The notes under the pieces: model-generated
The model's database searches: none
Told to the model about the DNA's origin: nothing
What the model saw: only the letters and a program-made list of their open reading frames with translations
Assembly: GCF_014174215.1 (NCBI RefSeq)
Contig: NZ_JABEQL010000013.1
Span: forward strand, 48,970 to 112,969
DNA from: Gluconacetobacter tumulicola
GTDB lineage: Bacteria > Pseudomonadota > Alphaproteobacteria > Acetobacterales > Acetobacteraceae
DNA: 64,000 nucleotides
Reading direction: 5' to 3'
In this document: piece by piece, positions 36,000-45,018 of the stretch
Layout: every line of letters begins with the position of its first letter
Position numbering within the stretch: the first letter of the stretch is position 1
Translations under genes and position numbers: made by a program

Positions 36000-37076
36000 A
36001 TGATTTACAGAAAACCCCTGCTTTATGCAGGCAGTACCGCCATCGTGCTTGCACTCGCCGCGTGGGGCGGCAGTCGGCTGGTGCTGGGCAATGGTGTCGA
36101 CCAATACACGAACGATGCTTATGTCACCGCCGATTTCACCGCCGTCGCCCCCAAGGTGGCGGGGCGGATCGACCGCGTGCTGGCCGAGGATAACGAGGCG
36201 GTGCGCGCGGGCGACGCGCTGGCCCATATCGAGGATGACGATTACCGCGCGGCGTTGGATGCCGCGCGCGGCCGGCTGATGGCCGCACAAGGCGCGGTGG
36301 GGAACCTGGAGGCGGAACTGGCGCGGCAGGATTCGGTGATCGCGGGTGCCCGGGCGGCGGTGCAGGCCGACCAGGCCACCTTGCAGTTCGCGCGCCAGAA
36401 CATGGCGCGCTATCGCGATCTGTCATCGGGTGGGGCGGGCACGGAGGAGCAGAAGCAGGCCACCGAGGCGCGCGAGAAGGAGACCGAGGCCACCGTGGCG
36501 CGCGACGAGGCCGCGACCGACAGTGCCATCCGGCAGGTCGATGTGCTGAAGGCGCAGCTGGCGCGGGCGCAGGGCGAGTTGTTGCAGGCGCAGGGAGACG
36601 CGCGACAGGCGGAATTGAACCTGTCCTACTGCACCATTCCGGCGCCCGTGAGCGGCATTGTCGGCGAGCGCGGGGTGCGGGTGGGGGCCTATGTGCATCC
36701 GGGCACCGCGATCCTGGCCGTGGTGCCCACGCAGGCGGCCTATGTGCTGGCGAATTACCAGGAAACGCAATTGACGCATGTGCAGACGGGGCAGAGTGCG
36801 ACCATATGGGTCGATACCTTTCCCGGCCATCCGCTGAAGGCGCATGTGGATTCGCTGGCGCCGGCGACCGGCGTGGCCTTCGCGCCGATCCAGCCGGACA
36901 ATGCGACCGGTAATTTCACCAAGGTGGTCCAGCGTGTTCCGGTCAAGCTGACCTTCGACCCCGGCCAGCCTCTGGCCGCCAAGGTCCGTGTCGGCATGTC
37001 GGTGGAAGTCAGCATCGATACTGCGTCCCGCCCGTCGGGTCCTCATGCCGGTGACGAACGCTATGTCTGGCGCTGA
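36000..37076 (+). CDS. HlyD/EmrA-type membrane fusion protein
   Basis: The 358-residue protein has one N-terminal membrane helix (about 8-28), the biotinyl-lipoyl half-motif YVTADFTAVAPKVAGRIDRV, a long alpha-helical hairpin rich in Gln, Ala and Glu (about 90-200), and the second lipoyl half CTIPAPVSGIVGERGVRVGA. It bridges the MFS pump to the outer-membrane channel. It begins 20 bp after the MFS gene. Its TGA stop is the first codon of a TGAGAGCCTG-type repeat end and lies inside the start of nodT. Confidence 0.92.
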   Translation: MIYRKPLLYAGSTAIVLALAAWGGSRLVLGNGVDQYTNDAYVTADFTAVAPKVAGRIDRVLAEDNEAVRAGDALAHIEDDDYRAALDAARGRLMAAQGAVGNLEAELARQDSVIAGARAAVQADQATLQFARQNMARYRDLSSGGAGTEEQKQATEAREKETEATVARDEAATDSAIRQVDVLKAQLARAQGELLQAQGDARQAELNLSYCTIPAPVSGIVGERGVRVGAYVHPGTAILAVVPTQAAYVLANYQETQLTHVQTGQSATIWVDTFPGHPLKAHVDSLAPATGVAFAPIQPDNATGNFTKVVQRVPVKLTFDPGQPLAAKVRVGMSVEVSIDTASRPSGPHAGDERYVWR

Positions 37077-38631
37077 GAACCTGCCTGGAAATGCGCGCTG
37101 GCGGCGATCCGGCCGCTGGGCGCTGGCCTGCGCTTGCCTGGCGGCGCTGGCTGCCTGCACGGTTGGGCCCGATTATCGCAAGCCGGCCGTGGAGAGTCCG
37201 CGCGCTTGGCATCAGAGCGTGGCGCCCGCGCCCAGCCATCCGGTCATGGCCTCGACCGATCCGCAATGGTGGCGGCAGTTCAACGACCCGGTGCTGACGG
37301 CGCTGGAGCAGGATGTGGCGGCGGCGAATCTGGACCTTCAGGCGGCGTCGCTGCGGCTGATGGAAAGCGCGGCCGAGCGGCGGATTGCCAGTGCGGCGCA
37401 GTTTCCGCATGCCGAGGCCAATACGTCCTATGCGCGCGAACGCGCCAGCACCAACGGCATCCTCGGCCTTCTGGGGACCATGGAGCGCGAGCAGGCCGGG
37501 ACGGTGGCCAGCGGCACGCAGGGTTTCGGCCCGACCGCGCTGCCGGGCAGTGTGGGCAATCCGTCGTTCAACCTGCCGCAATATGGCATGAACGCGTCGT
37601 GGGAAGTCGATCTGTGGGGGCATGTAAGGCGGCAGGTGGAAGCGGCCACGGCGGCCATGCAGGCCAGCGAGGACATGCGCCGCGACGTGCTGGTGTCGCT
37701 GATGGCCGAGACCGCGCAGGATTATATCGACCTGCGGGGCGTGCAGGCGCGGCTGGCCATTCTGGACCACAACATCGCCATTGCCCGCGACAGCATGCGG
37801 CTGACGACGATGCGCTTCGACCACGGGGCGGCGACGCGGCTGGATGTGGCGGATTCGACGGGCCAGTTGCGCGGGTTCGAGGCCCAGCGGTCGCCGCTGG
37901 AGCGCCAGCAGGTGCATCTGCTCAACGCGCTGAGTTTTCTGGTGGCGCGCGCGCCCGGCGCGGTGAATGCGCAGCTTGGCAAGCCCGCGCCCATTCCGCC
38001 GGTGCCGGCCGAGTTGCCGGTCGGGCTGCCGTCGCAATTGGCCGAGCGGCGGCCGGACATTCGCATGGCGGAGGAGCGGCTGCATGTCGCCACCGCCAGC
38101 GTCGGTGTTGCAGTGGCGGATTTCTTTCCGCGCATCACGCTGTCGGGCAGTCTCGACATCCAGGCGCTGCAATTCAGCGGGCTGGGGTCCTGGGCGTCGC
38201 GCCAGTACGGGTTCGGGCCGACGGCCACCCTGCCGCTGTTCGAAGGCGGGCGGCTGACCGGGCAGTTGCGTCTGCGCAAGGCCCAGCAGAAGGAGGCCGC
38301 GATCCTGCTGCGCCGGACGGTGCTGAAGGCGTGGCAGGAGGTCGATGATGCGATGACCGATCTGGCGACCGCGCAATCGGAACGCGACCGGCTGCGCGAG
38401 GCGGTGCGGGAGAACGAGATCGCCGTGGAGACCGCGCGGGCGCAATACAAGGCGGGGTCTTCGGATTTCCTGACCGTGCTGACGGTGCAGAACCAGCTTC
38501 TGGCATCGCAGGCCCGGTTCGTGGATGCGACGGCGGAGATTTCGCGCGCGGTCACGCAGCTTTATCGCGCGCTGGGCGGCGGGTGGGAGGCGACCTATCC
38601 TGATGCGGCCCCGGCGACAGCGCATGGCTGA
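37063..38631 (+). CDS. NodT-family outer-membrane efflux lipoprotein
   Basis: The 522-residue protein has an N-terminal Arg-rich stretch, a hydrophobic segment and lipobox LAALAAC, followed by TVGPDYRKPAVESPRAWHQS, a hallmark of RND/MFS outer-membrane factors. Later segments LPSQLAERRPDIRMAEERLH and YKAGSSDFLTVLTVQNQLLA are diagnostic. ATG 37063 follows GGTGA by eight bases and overlaps hlyD by 14 bp. Residues ENLPGNARWRRSG, just before the signal helix, are the translation of a genomic repeat end, so the signal region was altered by insertion. The TGA stop comes from another copy of the repeat. Confidence 0.9.
   Translation: MSGAENLPGNARWRRSGRWALACACLAALAACTVGPDYRKPAVESPRAWHQSVAPAPSHPVMASTDPQWWRQFNDPVLTALEQDVAAANLDLQAASLRLMESAAERRIASAAQFPHAEANTSYARERASTNGILGLLGTMEREQAGTVASGTQGFGPTALPGSVGNPSFNLPQYGMNASWEVDLWGHVRRQVEAATAAMQASEDMRRDVLVSLMAETAQDYIDLRGVQARLAILDHNIAIARDSMRLTTMRFDHGAATRLDVADSTGQLRGFEAQRSPLERQQVHLLNALSFLVARAPGAVNAQLGKPAPIPPVPAELPVGLPSQLAERRPDIRMAEERLHVATASVGVAVADFFPRITLSGSLDIQALQFSGLGSWASRQYGFGPTATLPLFEGGRLTGQLRLRKAQQKEAAILLRRTVLKAWQEVDDAMTDLATAQSERDRLREAVRENEIAVETARAQYKAGSSDFLTVLTVQNQLLASQARFVDATAEISRAVTQLYRALGGGWEATYPDAAPATAHG
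37074..37112. repeat. Left-end fragment of the TGAGAGCCTG element (copy 3)
   Basis: TGAGAACCTGCCTGGAAATG and the following CGCGCTGGCGGCGATCCG match the left end of the elements at 9208 and 38629. No right end follows. The fragment provides the hlyD stop and is translated in another frame as part of NodT. Confidence 0.65.
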
Positions 38632-38740
38632 GAGCCTGCCTGGAAATGCGCGCTGGCGGCGATCCGACGCGCGTTTCCTGCGCTTCGGTGCTCACGGGCC
38701 GCTCTCGCTCGCCAGCCCACAGTTCCAAACAGACTCTGAG
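38629..38740. repeat. TGAGAGCCTG element, internally deleted (copy 4)
   Basis: The left end TGAGAGCCTGCCTGGAAATG and the core GCGATCCGACGCGCGTTTCC match copy 1. About 55 bp of the middle is missing, and the right end CAGTTCCAAACAGACT is an imperfect complement of the left end with four mismatches. It supplies the nodT stop codon. Confidence 0.7.
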
Positions 38741-38757
38741 GAAAGGATCAGGACCCG

Positions 38758-39492
38758 ATGATCACGATCCGGCGTGCGAACGTTCTGGGCCAGGTGCAGC
38801 GGGGGGATGCGCTTCTGCGCTGCCATTTCGCCTTCGGGGCCTATCAGGACCCGCAGCATGTGCATGACGGCCGGCTGCGCGCGGTCAATGTGGGGCATCT
38901 GCCCGCCGATGCGGCGTATGTGCTGGGGCCCGAACGGAATGTCGATATCGCGACCTGGGTGGCGGACGGCACGCTGACGGTGCGCAGCGACCTGTTTGCG
39001 GACGAGAGCATCGGGACCGGGGGGCTGCATCTGATCTCGACCGCCGCCGGGTGCCTGTCGATGGGCTGGCGCGCGGGGGCGGCCGGGGCGACGTTCGTGC
39101 AATTCTGGTTCTTGCCCGATGATGAAGGGGGCACGCCCGTGCAGGAGGCGCGCCCGGCCTTTGCCGGGCTGGAAGAGGGTGGTTTCCGCATTCTCGCCTC
39201 CGGCTTTCCCGAGGATGACCCGGAGGAGACGGACACCATCACCGATGGCGCGCCGGTGGTGTTACGCGCCCGCGCCCGCCTGCTGCATGCGGCGATCCCG
39301 CAGGGTGAAGGCGCGTGTTACCAGACGACGCAGGGCCGTGCGCTTTATCTGGTCGTGGTGCGGGGTACCGTTACGCTGGAGAGCGCGTGCCTCGGCCCCG
39401 GCGATGGCGCGCGGATCGACGACGAGCAGCAATTCATCGTCGTGGCGGGCGAAGATGCCGTGATCCTGCTGGCTGATACGGAAGCGAAATAG
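38758..39492 (+). CDS. Pirin-like bicupin, metal site degenerate
   Basis: The 244-residue frame has the layout of YhhW/pirin proteins: GDALLRCHFAFGAYQDPQHV at the N-terminus, and a second cupin domain with GEGACYQTTQGRALYLVVVR. In pirins the first cupin carries HPHRGFET and WMTAGRGIxHSE. Here the equivalent regions read RLRAVNVGHL and LHLISTAAGCLSMGW, so most metal-ligand His/Glu residues are missing. It may be catalytically inactive as a quercetinase, or bind another ligand. AGGA precedes the ATG by about ten bases. It follows copy 4 of the repeat. Confidence 0.65.
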   Translation: MITIRRANVLGQVQRGDALLRCHFAFGAYQDPQHVHDGRLRAVNVGHLPADAAYVLGPERNVDIATWVADGTLTVRSDLFADESIGTGGLHLISTAAGCLSMGWRAGAAGATFVQFWFLPDDEGGTPVQEARPAFAGLEEGGFRILASGFPEDDPEETDTITDGAPVVLRARARLLHAAIPQGEGACYQTTQGRALYLVVVRGTVTLESACLGPGDGARIDDEQQFIVVAGEDAVILLADTEAK

Positions 39493-39597
39493 AAACCTGC
39501 GTGAAAAGGCGTGCCGGCGGTGGCCCGGCGATGGAAGCGGGCGGCAAGACGACCTATGATCGCCTCGGCGCATCGTCGTGCCGGAAGGGAGCATTCC

Positions 39598-40596
39598 ATG
39601 GCCGTTGCCGTGCTGCTGTTCGTGGTCGCTGTCGCGGCCTTTGCCCTGAGCGCGGTGTCGGGCGGCGGGGCCGGGCTGATAGTGATGCCGGTGCTGGGGC
39701 TGCTGCTGGCGCCGGCACAGGTGCCGGCAGCGCTGTCGGTCGGCACGGCGCTGAGTTCGTTCTCGCGCATCGTCTCCTTCTTCCGCTCCATATGCTGGGG
39801 GGTGGTGGTCCGTTTCGTGCCGCTGGCGCTGCCGGCCGCGTGGGGTGGAGTGTGGGCGCTCAGCCGGTTGCAGCCGGTCTATCTGGACCTGCTGCTGGGC
39901 GTGTTCCTGATCGGCAATCTGCCGTTCCTGCTGCGCCGGGGGACGCGGACGCCGGGCGTCGTGCGGCCGTTTCGCCCCGCGCTGCTGCCCGTGCTGGGGG
40001 CGGCGGCCGGTTTCATATCGGGCTTTACCGGGGCGGTCGGGCTGCTGTTCAACGGGTTCTATCACCGGATGGGCCTGCGGAAGGAGCAGATCGTCGCCAC
40101 GCGGGCGGCCAATGACGTGTTGCTGCATCTGACCAAGCTGTGGCTGTACCTCTCCTATGGCATGCTGACCGGGCCGGCGCTGCGGGCCGGCCTGGTGGTC
40201 GCGGCCGCCGCGATTGCCGCCACGCTGCTGATGCGCGTGCTGATCCATCGCCTGCATGACGATCTGTTCCGCCATGTGGGCCAGGCCGCCGCCTGCGTCG
40301 CCGGGGTGGCGATGCTGTTTCAGGCCGGGCAGCAGATCGTGCGGCAGGACCATATGGAAGCCCGCTATGCCACGCATGCGGGCGAGGTGGTGGCCATGCT
40401 GAGCTGGCGCCAGCATGTCTTCTCGGTCGAGATCGAGAATCCGGGGGATATCGAATTCCGCCATGTCCACCCGGCATTCGGGTCGGGGCGGGTGCCGCGA
40501 CAGGGCGAGGGGTGGTATCGCACCTCGGTCCTGCATCTGTCGCCGGCCCAGGGCATTTTCATCACGCGCCGCCTGTCGCGCGCGCGGCCGGTCTGA
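39598..40596 (+). CDS. TauE/SafE-family membrane exporter with C-terminal soluble domain
   Basis: The 332-residue protein has about eight hydrophobic helices in two similar halves. The repeats begin FALSAVSGGGAGLIVMPVLG and VLGAAAGFISGFTGAVGLLF, both with the G-rich turn of the TauE/SafE (DUF81) family of organosulfonate or sulfite exporters. A C-terminal hydrophilic part of about 60 residues (HAGEVVAMLSWRQHVFSVEI onward) is extra to the family core. ATG 39598 has GGGAG about six bases upstream. The substrate is unknown. Confidence 0.83.
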   Translation: MAVAVLLFVVAVAAFALSAVSGGGAGLIVMPVLGLLLAPAQVPAALSVGTALSSFSRIVSFFRSICWGVVVRFVPLALPAAWGGVWALSRLQPVYLDLLLGVFLIGNLPFLLRRGTRTPGVVRPFRPALLPVLGAAAGFISGFTGAVGLLFNGFYHRMGLRKEQIVATRAANDVLLHLTKLWLYLSYGMLTGPALRAGLVVAAAAIAATLLMRVLIHRLHDDLFRHVGQAAACVAGVAMLFQAGQQIVRQDHMEARYATHAGEVVAMLSWRQHVFSVEIENPGDIEFRHVHPAFGSGRVPRQGEGWYRTSVLHLSPAQGIFITRRLSRARPV

Positions 40597-40621
40597 ACGA
40601 TCCGCCGGAGACCCTGCCGCA

Positions 40622-41338
40622 ATGCATTTCATCCAGACCTTCAACGGGCCGGCCTTTCTCGACACGATCGTCAGCTACGTCTCCGCCTTTCTGTTCGGCA
40701 CGCTGATCGGCGCCGAGCGCCAGTACCGGCAGCGCACGGCGGGGCTGCGGACCAATGTGCTGGTGGCGGTGGGGGCGGCGGCCTTCGTGGACGTGGCCCA
40801 GCGGATTGCCGGCGATGTGGAGGCCGTGCGGGTGATTTCCTACGTGGTGTCGGGCATCGGCTTTCTAGGGGCCGGCGTGATCATGAAGGACGGGACCAAT
40901 GTGCAGGGGCTGAACACGGCCGCCACCTTGTGGTGTTCGGCGGCGGTGGGTGCCTGCACCGGGTGCGACATGGTGGCCGAGGGCGGGTTGCTGACGGTCT
41001 TCGTCATTGCCGGCAACACGCTGCTGCGGCCGCTGGTCAATGCCATCGACCGCATTCCGCTGCAGGGGCGCGGGGTGGAGGCCAGCTATACCGTCAGCCT
41101 GCTGACGGACCGCGCGCATGTCGACACGCTGCGCGACCTGCTGGTGGCGCATCTGGAACAGGCCCGCTTCCCCGTCGCCGACGTGGAACTGACCGATCGG
41201 GGCGCGGACCAGGTGGAAATCGCGGCCACCCTGACCAGCACCGCCGTCGACAGGGCCGAATTGCAGCGCGTCATCGCCCATCTGGGCACCACGCACGCGG
41301 TGGCGCACGCAAGCTGGCTGGTCACGCCTGAATCCTGA
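40622..41338 (+). CDS. MgtC/SapB-family membrane protein
   Basis: The 238-residue protein has about four or five helices with the MgtC core FGTLIGAERQYRQRTAGLRT, GIGFLGAGVIMKDGTNVQGL and NTAATLWCSAAVGACTG. A C-terminal ACT-like soluble domain of about 85 residues follows (EASYTVSLLTDRAHVDTLRD). MgtC proteins tune growth at low magnesium and affect the F1Fo ATP synthase in pathogens; here the role is open. It follows the TauE gene by 25 bp. Confidence 0.92.
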   Translation: MHFIQTFNGPAFLDTIVSYVSAFLFGTLIGAERQYRQRTAGLRTNVLVAVGAAAFVDVAQRIAGDVEAVRVISYVVSGIGFLGAGVIMKDGTNVQGLNTAATLWCSAAVGACTGCDMVAEGGLLTVFVIAGNTLLRPLVNAIDRIPLQGRGVEASYTVSLLTDRAHVDTLRDLLVAHLEQARFPVADVELTDRGADQVEIAATLTSTAVDRAELQRVIAHLGTTHAVAHASWLVTPES

Positions 41339-41599
41339 CCGGGCCGGGCGAGCGCGCGAATCGGCGGGCATGGGCCCGGGCGGCGGATCGGTGGCCGGCA
41401 GGCGTGCTCAAAACGGCAACAGACTGATGTTTCTTTTATCCTTGAGGTGCCTGCGGCGCCTCCGTAATTTCGAACTCGAACCGATCCGGGAGGCGATCAT
41501 TCGTCTTTCGTAGTAAGACGGGCTATCAGGCTCGCCCGTCTCGGGATCATGCGTGGCGCGAACCGGACGCGCGAAGGACGAAGTGAAAAGGATCGAGGA

Positions 41600-44026
41600 A
41601 TGACGTATCTCTCCCGCATGCCGGGACTGCGGGGCCGCTTGCAGGCCATGACCTGCCTGGCCGGCGTGTTCTGTACCGCCACGGCGCCGCAACAGGGGGC
41701 GCGCGCCGCGACCGGCCCGCATCATCATCGTCATGCCTCGACCACTCACCCGGCGGCAGCCGGCGCGGCCCCGGCCGCCGCGCCGCAGGCCCCTGCCCGC
41801 GCGGTTCCGGCGGCGCGCACCCCGGTCCGCGCCGCCGCCCCGCGCGCGGCGACGGCGGAAGACATCTCGGTCACCTCGTCCCGGCAGGCGCTGAATGGCG
41901 GCGGCGGCATGATGCGGCTGGAGACGGCGCCGCACACCGTGCAGACCGTCGCCAAGGAATATATCGACATGCGCGCGCCGACCAGCACGGCGCTGGACCT
42001 GATCAAGAACCTGCCCAGCCTCAGTGTCTCGACCCCCGACACGGCCGGCATGCAGGGCGGCATGATCCAGGTGCGCGGCCTGACCGACCTGGACATGGGG
42101 CTGATGGTGGACGGCGCCCCGGCGGCGGCGGCCAAATACATGGCCGAGGACATCGATTCCGAGAACCTGGAAGAGGTCAACATCACCCCCGGCAGTTCGG
42201 GGACCGACCTGCCCGTCATGTCCGCCGCCGGCGGCGTGATGGACGAGCGCAGCCATACGGCGGCGCAGAAATTCGGCGGGCTGATGGATTTCTCCTACGG
42301 CACCAACAATCTGTCGCGCGAATTCCTGCGCCTGGAATCGGGCGAGATCGGCAATAGCGGCGTGCGCAGCTATCTCTCGTTCTCCAACACCCACAGCCGG
42401 TCGTGGATGGGATCGGGCATCAACGAACGCCACCATCTGGATTTCGGCATCCAGAAGGACTGGCAGAACGGTTCGACCGCCAAGGTGTTCGTGTCGTGGA
42501 ACAACGAGAACTTCACGATCGACAACTACCCGACCGCGGACCAGTTCTATCGCTACAAGCACACCGGCCAGGGCTGGGGCCGTTCGGACAATCCCAAGAA
42601 CGACAATTACTGGCAGAACAGCAAGGACCATTGGAACCAGGTCTTTCTGACCGCGCCGCTGCACCTTGTCCTGCCCGCGCGCTTCAGCCTGGACCTGCAA
42701 CCCTATTTCAGCTTCGGCCAGGGTTGGGATGCCTCGCCCGCCAATCCGATCTCCAATGCTGACGGCTCGGCCTATAACGGCCCGAACCTGACCGGCTTCT
42801 TCCTGCAGAATGACACCCGGCAGGTGGGCACGGTGGCCAAGCTGGGTTACCAGATCGACCCGCATAACGCGTTCTCGGTCGGCTACTGGTACGAAAACAC
42901 CTATACGAACCAGTCCTATCCCAGCGGCAACACCAATGCCGACGGCACGCCGCCCAGCCCGTGGAACCTGTACAAGACCGGAGGCTTCACCTTCGGCCAG
43001 AACGCCGGATACGAGATCCATTCGCTGTTCATCCAGGATACCGCGAAATATCTGCATGACCGGCTGGTGATCCATGCGGGCTTCAAGTTCGCCATGATCA
43101 ATAGCTGGACTGCCAGTTTCGCCAACATCGACGGCACCAAGGTGAAGGGGTCGGTCTGCGACAATAGCGACAATTTCCAGCATTGCAGCAACAACCGCAC
43201 CGAGCCGCTGCCGCAGCTGTCGATCGGCTACACGTTCAACGAGCATCACCAGATCTATGTCAACGCCGAAGGTGATTATCGCCAGCCGAGCGCGGTAGAT
43301 ATGGGCTGGCTGCCGTCCGGTCCGAATTTCCTGAAAAACCAGTATTCCATCAAGGAAGAGCTGGGATACCGCTATCACGACAAATACATCATCGCCGACC
43401 TGTCTCTGTTCAACTACAACGTCACGAACCGCATCGTGAACCAGTATGTGGGCATGAACAGCTTCTCGCCCCTGTCGATCGGCAGCCAGACGATGCGCGG
43501 CTTCGACGCGATGATTTCGGGCCGTTCCATCCACGGCTTCAGCCCCTATGCGTCGTTCGAGTATCTGCACGCGACGCAGGACAGCAACGTGATGGACCCG
43601 TATACCAACACGCTGATCCATTCCAAGGGCACGCAGGCGGTGATGGCGCCGCACATCATGGCGAATTTCGGCCTGACCTATACCTACAAGGGCTTTTTCG
43701 CCAATGGCAGCGTGCATTACACCGGCCCGCAATCGGTCAGCATTGCCGGCGACCAGCGCATGCCGGGCTATGTGACCGACACGCTGTCGCTGGGCTACCA
43801 CTTCCCGGCGTTCCTGTTCGCCAAGTCGCCGACTTTCCGCCTGAACTTCACGAACCTGACCGGTTCGATCGTCCGCACCGGGGCGATGGGCGTGGTGTAT
43901 CGCGGCAGCGACCTGAACACGCACTATGTCTATAGCGGCAGCAACGCCCCCACGCTGGGCTATGGCAATTCCTTCATGGTCGAGCCGCGCTTTACCATGA
44001 CGGGCACTGTCTCGACCGCTTTCTGA
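41600..44026 (+). CDS. TonB-dependent outer-membrane receptor
   Basis: The 808-residue protein has a signal peptide (about 1-38), a Pro/Ala/His-rich linker, a TonB-box-like stretch AEDISVTSSRQ, a plug domain (RLETAPHTVQTVAKEYIDMR; GGMIQVRGLTDLDMGLMVDG) and a beta-barrel that ends in Phe. The substrate is not obvious; siderophore, cobalamin and thiamine receptors share this layout, and there is no N-terminal signalling domain. ATG 41600 has AGGA seven bases upstream. No adjacent transport genes define the ligand. Confidence 0.92.
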   Translation: MTYLSRMPGLRGRLQAMTCLAGVFCTATAPQQGARAATGPHHHRHASTTHPAAAGAAPAAAPQAPARAVPAARTPVRAAAPRAATAEDISVTSSRQALNGGGGMMRLETAPHTVQTVAKEYIDMRAPTSTALDLIKNLPSLSVSTPDTAGMQGGMIQVRGLTDLDMGLMVDGAPAAAAKYMAEDIDSENLEEVNITPGSSGTDLPVMSAAGGVMDERSHTAAQKFGGLMDFSYGTNNLSREFLRLESGEIGNSGVRSYLSFSNTHSRSWMGSGINERHHLDFGIQKDWQNGSTAKVFVSWNNENFTIDNYPTADQFYRYKHTGQGWGRSDNPKNDNYWQNSKDHWNQVFLTAPLHLVLPARFSLDLQPYFSFGQGWDASPANPISNADGSAYNGPNLTGFFLQNDTRQVGTVAKLGYQIDPHNAFSVGYWYENTYTNQSYPSGNTNADGTPPSPWNLYKTGGFTFGQNAGYEIHSLFIQDTAKYLHDRLVIHAGFKFAMINSWTASFANIDGTKVKGSVCDNSDNFQHCSNNRTEPLPQLSIGYTFNEHHQIYVNAEGDYRQPSAVDMGWLPSGPNFLKNQYSIKEELGYRYHDKYIIADLSLFNYNVTNRIVNQYVGMNSFSPLSIGSQTMRGFDAMISGRSIHGFSPYASFEYLHATQDSNVMDPYTNTLIHSKGTQAVMAPHIMANFGLTYTYKGFFANGSVHYTGPQSVSIAGDQRMPGYVTDTLSLGYHFPAFLFAKSPTFRLNFTNLTGSIVRTGAMGVVYRGSDLNTHYVYSGSNAPTLGYGNSFMVEPRFTMTGTVSTAF

Positions 44027-44075
44027 TGATCCGGCCGGCCCTCCTGTAGGGGGCCGGTACGATTTTCAGTCGTGG

Positions 44076-44138
44076 CGGGGTGCGCAGGGCTCTGCCCTGC
44101 ACCCGGAAGGGGGCGTGGCCCCCTTCACCCCCATTCGT
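44076..44138. repeat. GC-rich REP palindrome (type A)
   Basis: GCAGGGC-TCT-GCCCTGC is followed by GAAGGGGGC-GTG-GCCCCCTTC and then ACCCCCATTCGTT, the same plan as 18244-18300 and 50941-50992. It separates the receptor gene from an AT-rich accessory patch. Confidence 0.8.
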
Positions 44139-44227
44139 TTGGCGGGTGTGCCGTTTGAGGACGGGTCGGTTCGTCTTCTTTTAAGTTCCCGTTCAGAAAA
44201 ACAGAATATTATCCGACGTGGAATATA

Positions 44228-44911
44228 GTGTTCCGGCACTATGTCTTGCCACTTCTGGAGAATATCCCCTTGATTGATCAGCCTATAAGGCTTCCGTGGA
44301 TCGGACCGCTGTATAGAGAAAACAGAGTTTTAATCATGGGGGAAAGCCATCATTGTGACATGGGAGATGAATACTCCATTGATTTGACCACCCACGCTGT
44401 TCAGGAGGCAATAAATAGAACATTGCCGTCGTCATTCTTTGATAAGGTAAAGGACGCTGTACTAGGTGCCACGTCCGCAGACACGCCAGCGGGGCAGTTC
44501 TGGGGTCAGTTTGCCTTTGCCAATTTCTGCCAGGGGCCGGTTGTCCGGCATGCGGGTGAACCGCTTCAGCAAGCCTCTCCCGATATGTTTCGCGCAGGTG
44601 AACTGGCCCTGCCTGTCATTCTGGCCCTGCTCAAACCGAGAAAATTGCTACTCTTTTCCAAAAGAGCATGGACGAAATATACCAACGATATTCCAGCGGT
44701 GTCCCGGCATGGGCCAGGCGTAACAATGATGTGCCCTGATGGGAAAAAGACAGATACCTATTTTTATGCATCTGACGCATTATCTTTCTCCGTCAACTGC
44801 CTCGCCATTCATCATCCGTCCTGCTGGACGCGCCAAGGGAAAAAATCCGATTACTGGAGCCCTGTCATCCAATCCTTCCTGGATATTGATCCCGTCCAAT
44901 CCTTGATTTGA
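44228..44911 (+). CDS. Unknown protein resembling the uracil-DNA glycosylase fold
   Basis: The GTG-started frame encodes 227 residues, with GC lower than its surroundings. RVLIMGESHHCDMGD near residue 35 sits where UDG proteins have motif 1, FWGQFAFANFCQGPVV could supply the middle segment, LLKPRKLLLFSKRAW matches the beta-strand-helix before motif 2, and CLAIHHPSCWTRQG near residue 200 carries the HPS of motif 2. The order fits UDG-superfamily proteins, but no family is clear, and the catalytic residues are uncertain. It lies next to a toxin-antitoxin pair, in sequence that looks horizontally acquired. Confidence 0.5.
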   Translation: MFRHYVLPLLENIPLIDQPIRLPWIGPLYRENRVLIMGESHHCDMGDEYSIDLTTHAVQEAINRTLPSSFFDKVKDAVLGATSADTPAGQFWGQFAFANFCQGPVVRHAGEPLQQASPDMFRAGELALPVILALLKPRKLLLFSKRAWTKYTNDIPAVSRHGPGVTMMCPDGKKTDTYFYASDALSFSVNCLAIHHPSCWTRQGKKSDYWSPVIQSFLDIDPVQSLI

Positions 44912-45018
44912 CTTCCCCATGTATGGAAGAGCCAGAAGCGTTACCGATGCCAGAAAGTATCGGTGCAAGAGCTTTATACCCAGCACATTTGGAAGATTCT
45001 GGCCAAGCGGCCGACGAA

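Noticed and set aside
36988..37062. Extended NodT start at ATG 36988
   Set aside because: It would overlap hlyD by about 90 bp and has no suitable ribosome-binding site; ATG 37063 has GGTGA eight bases upstream.
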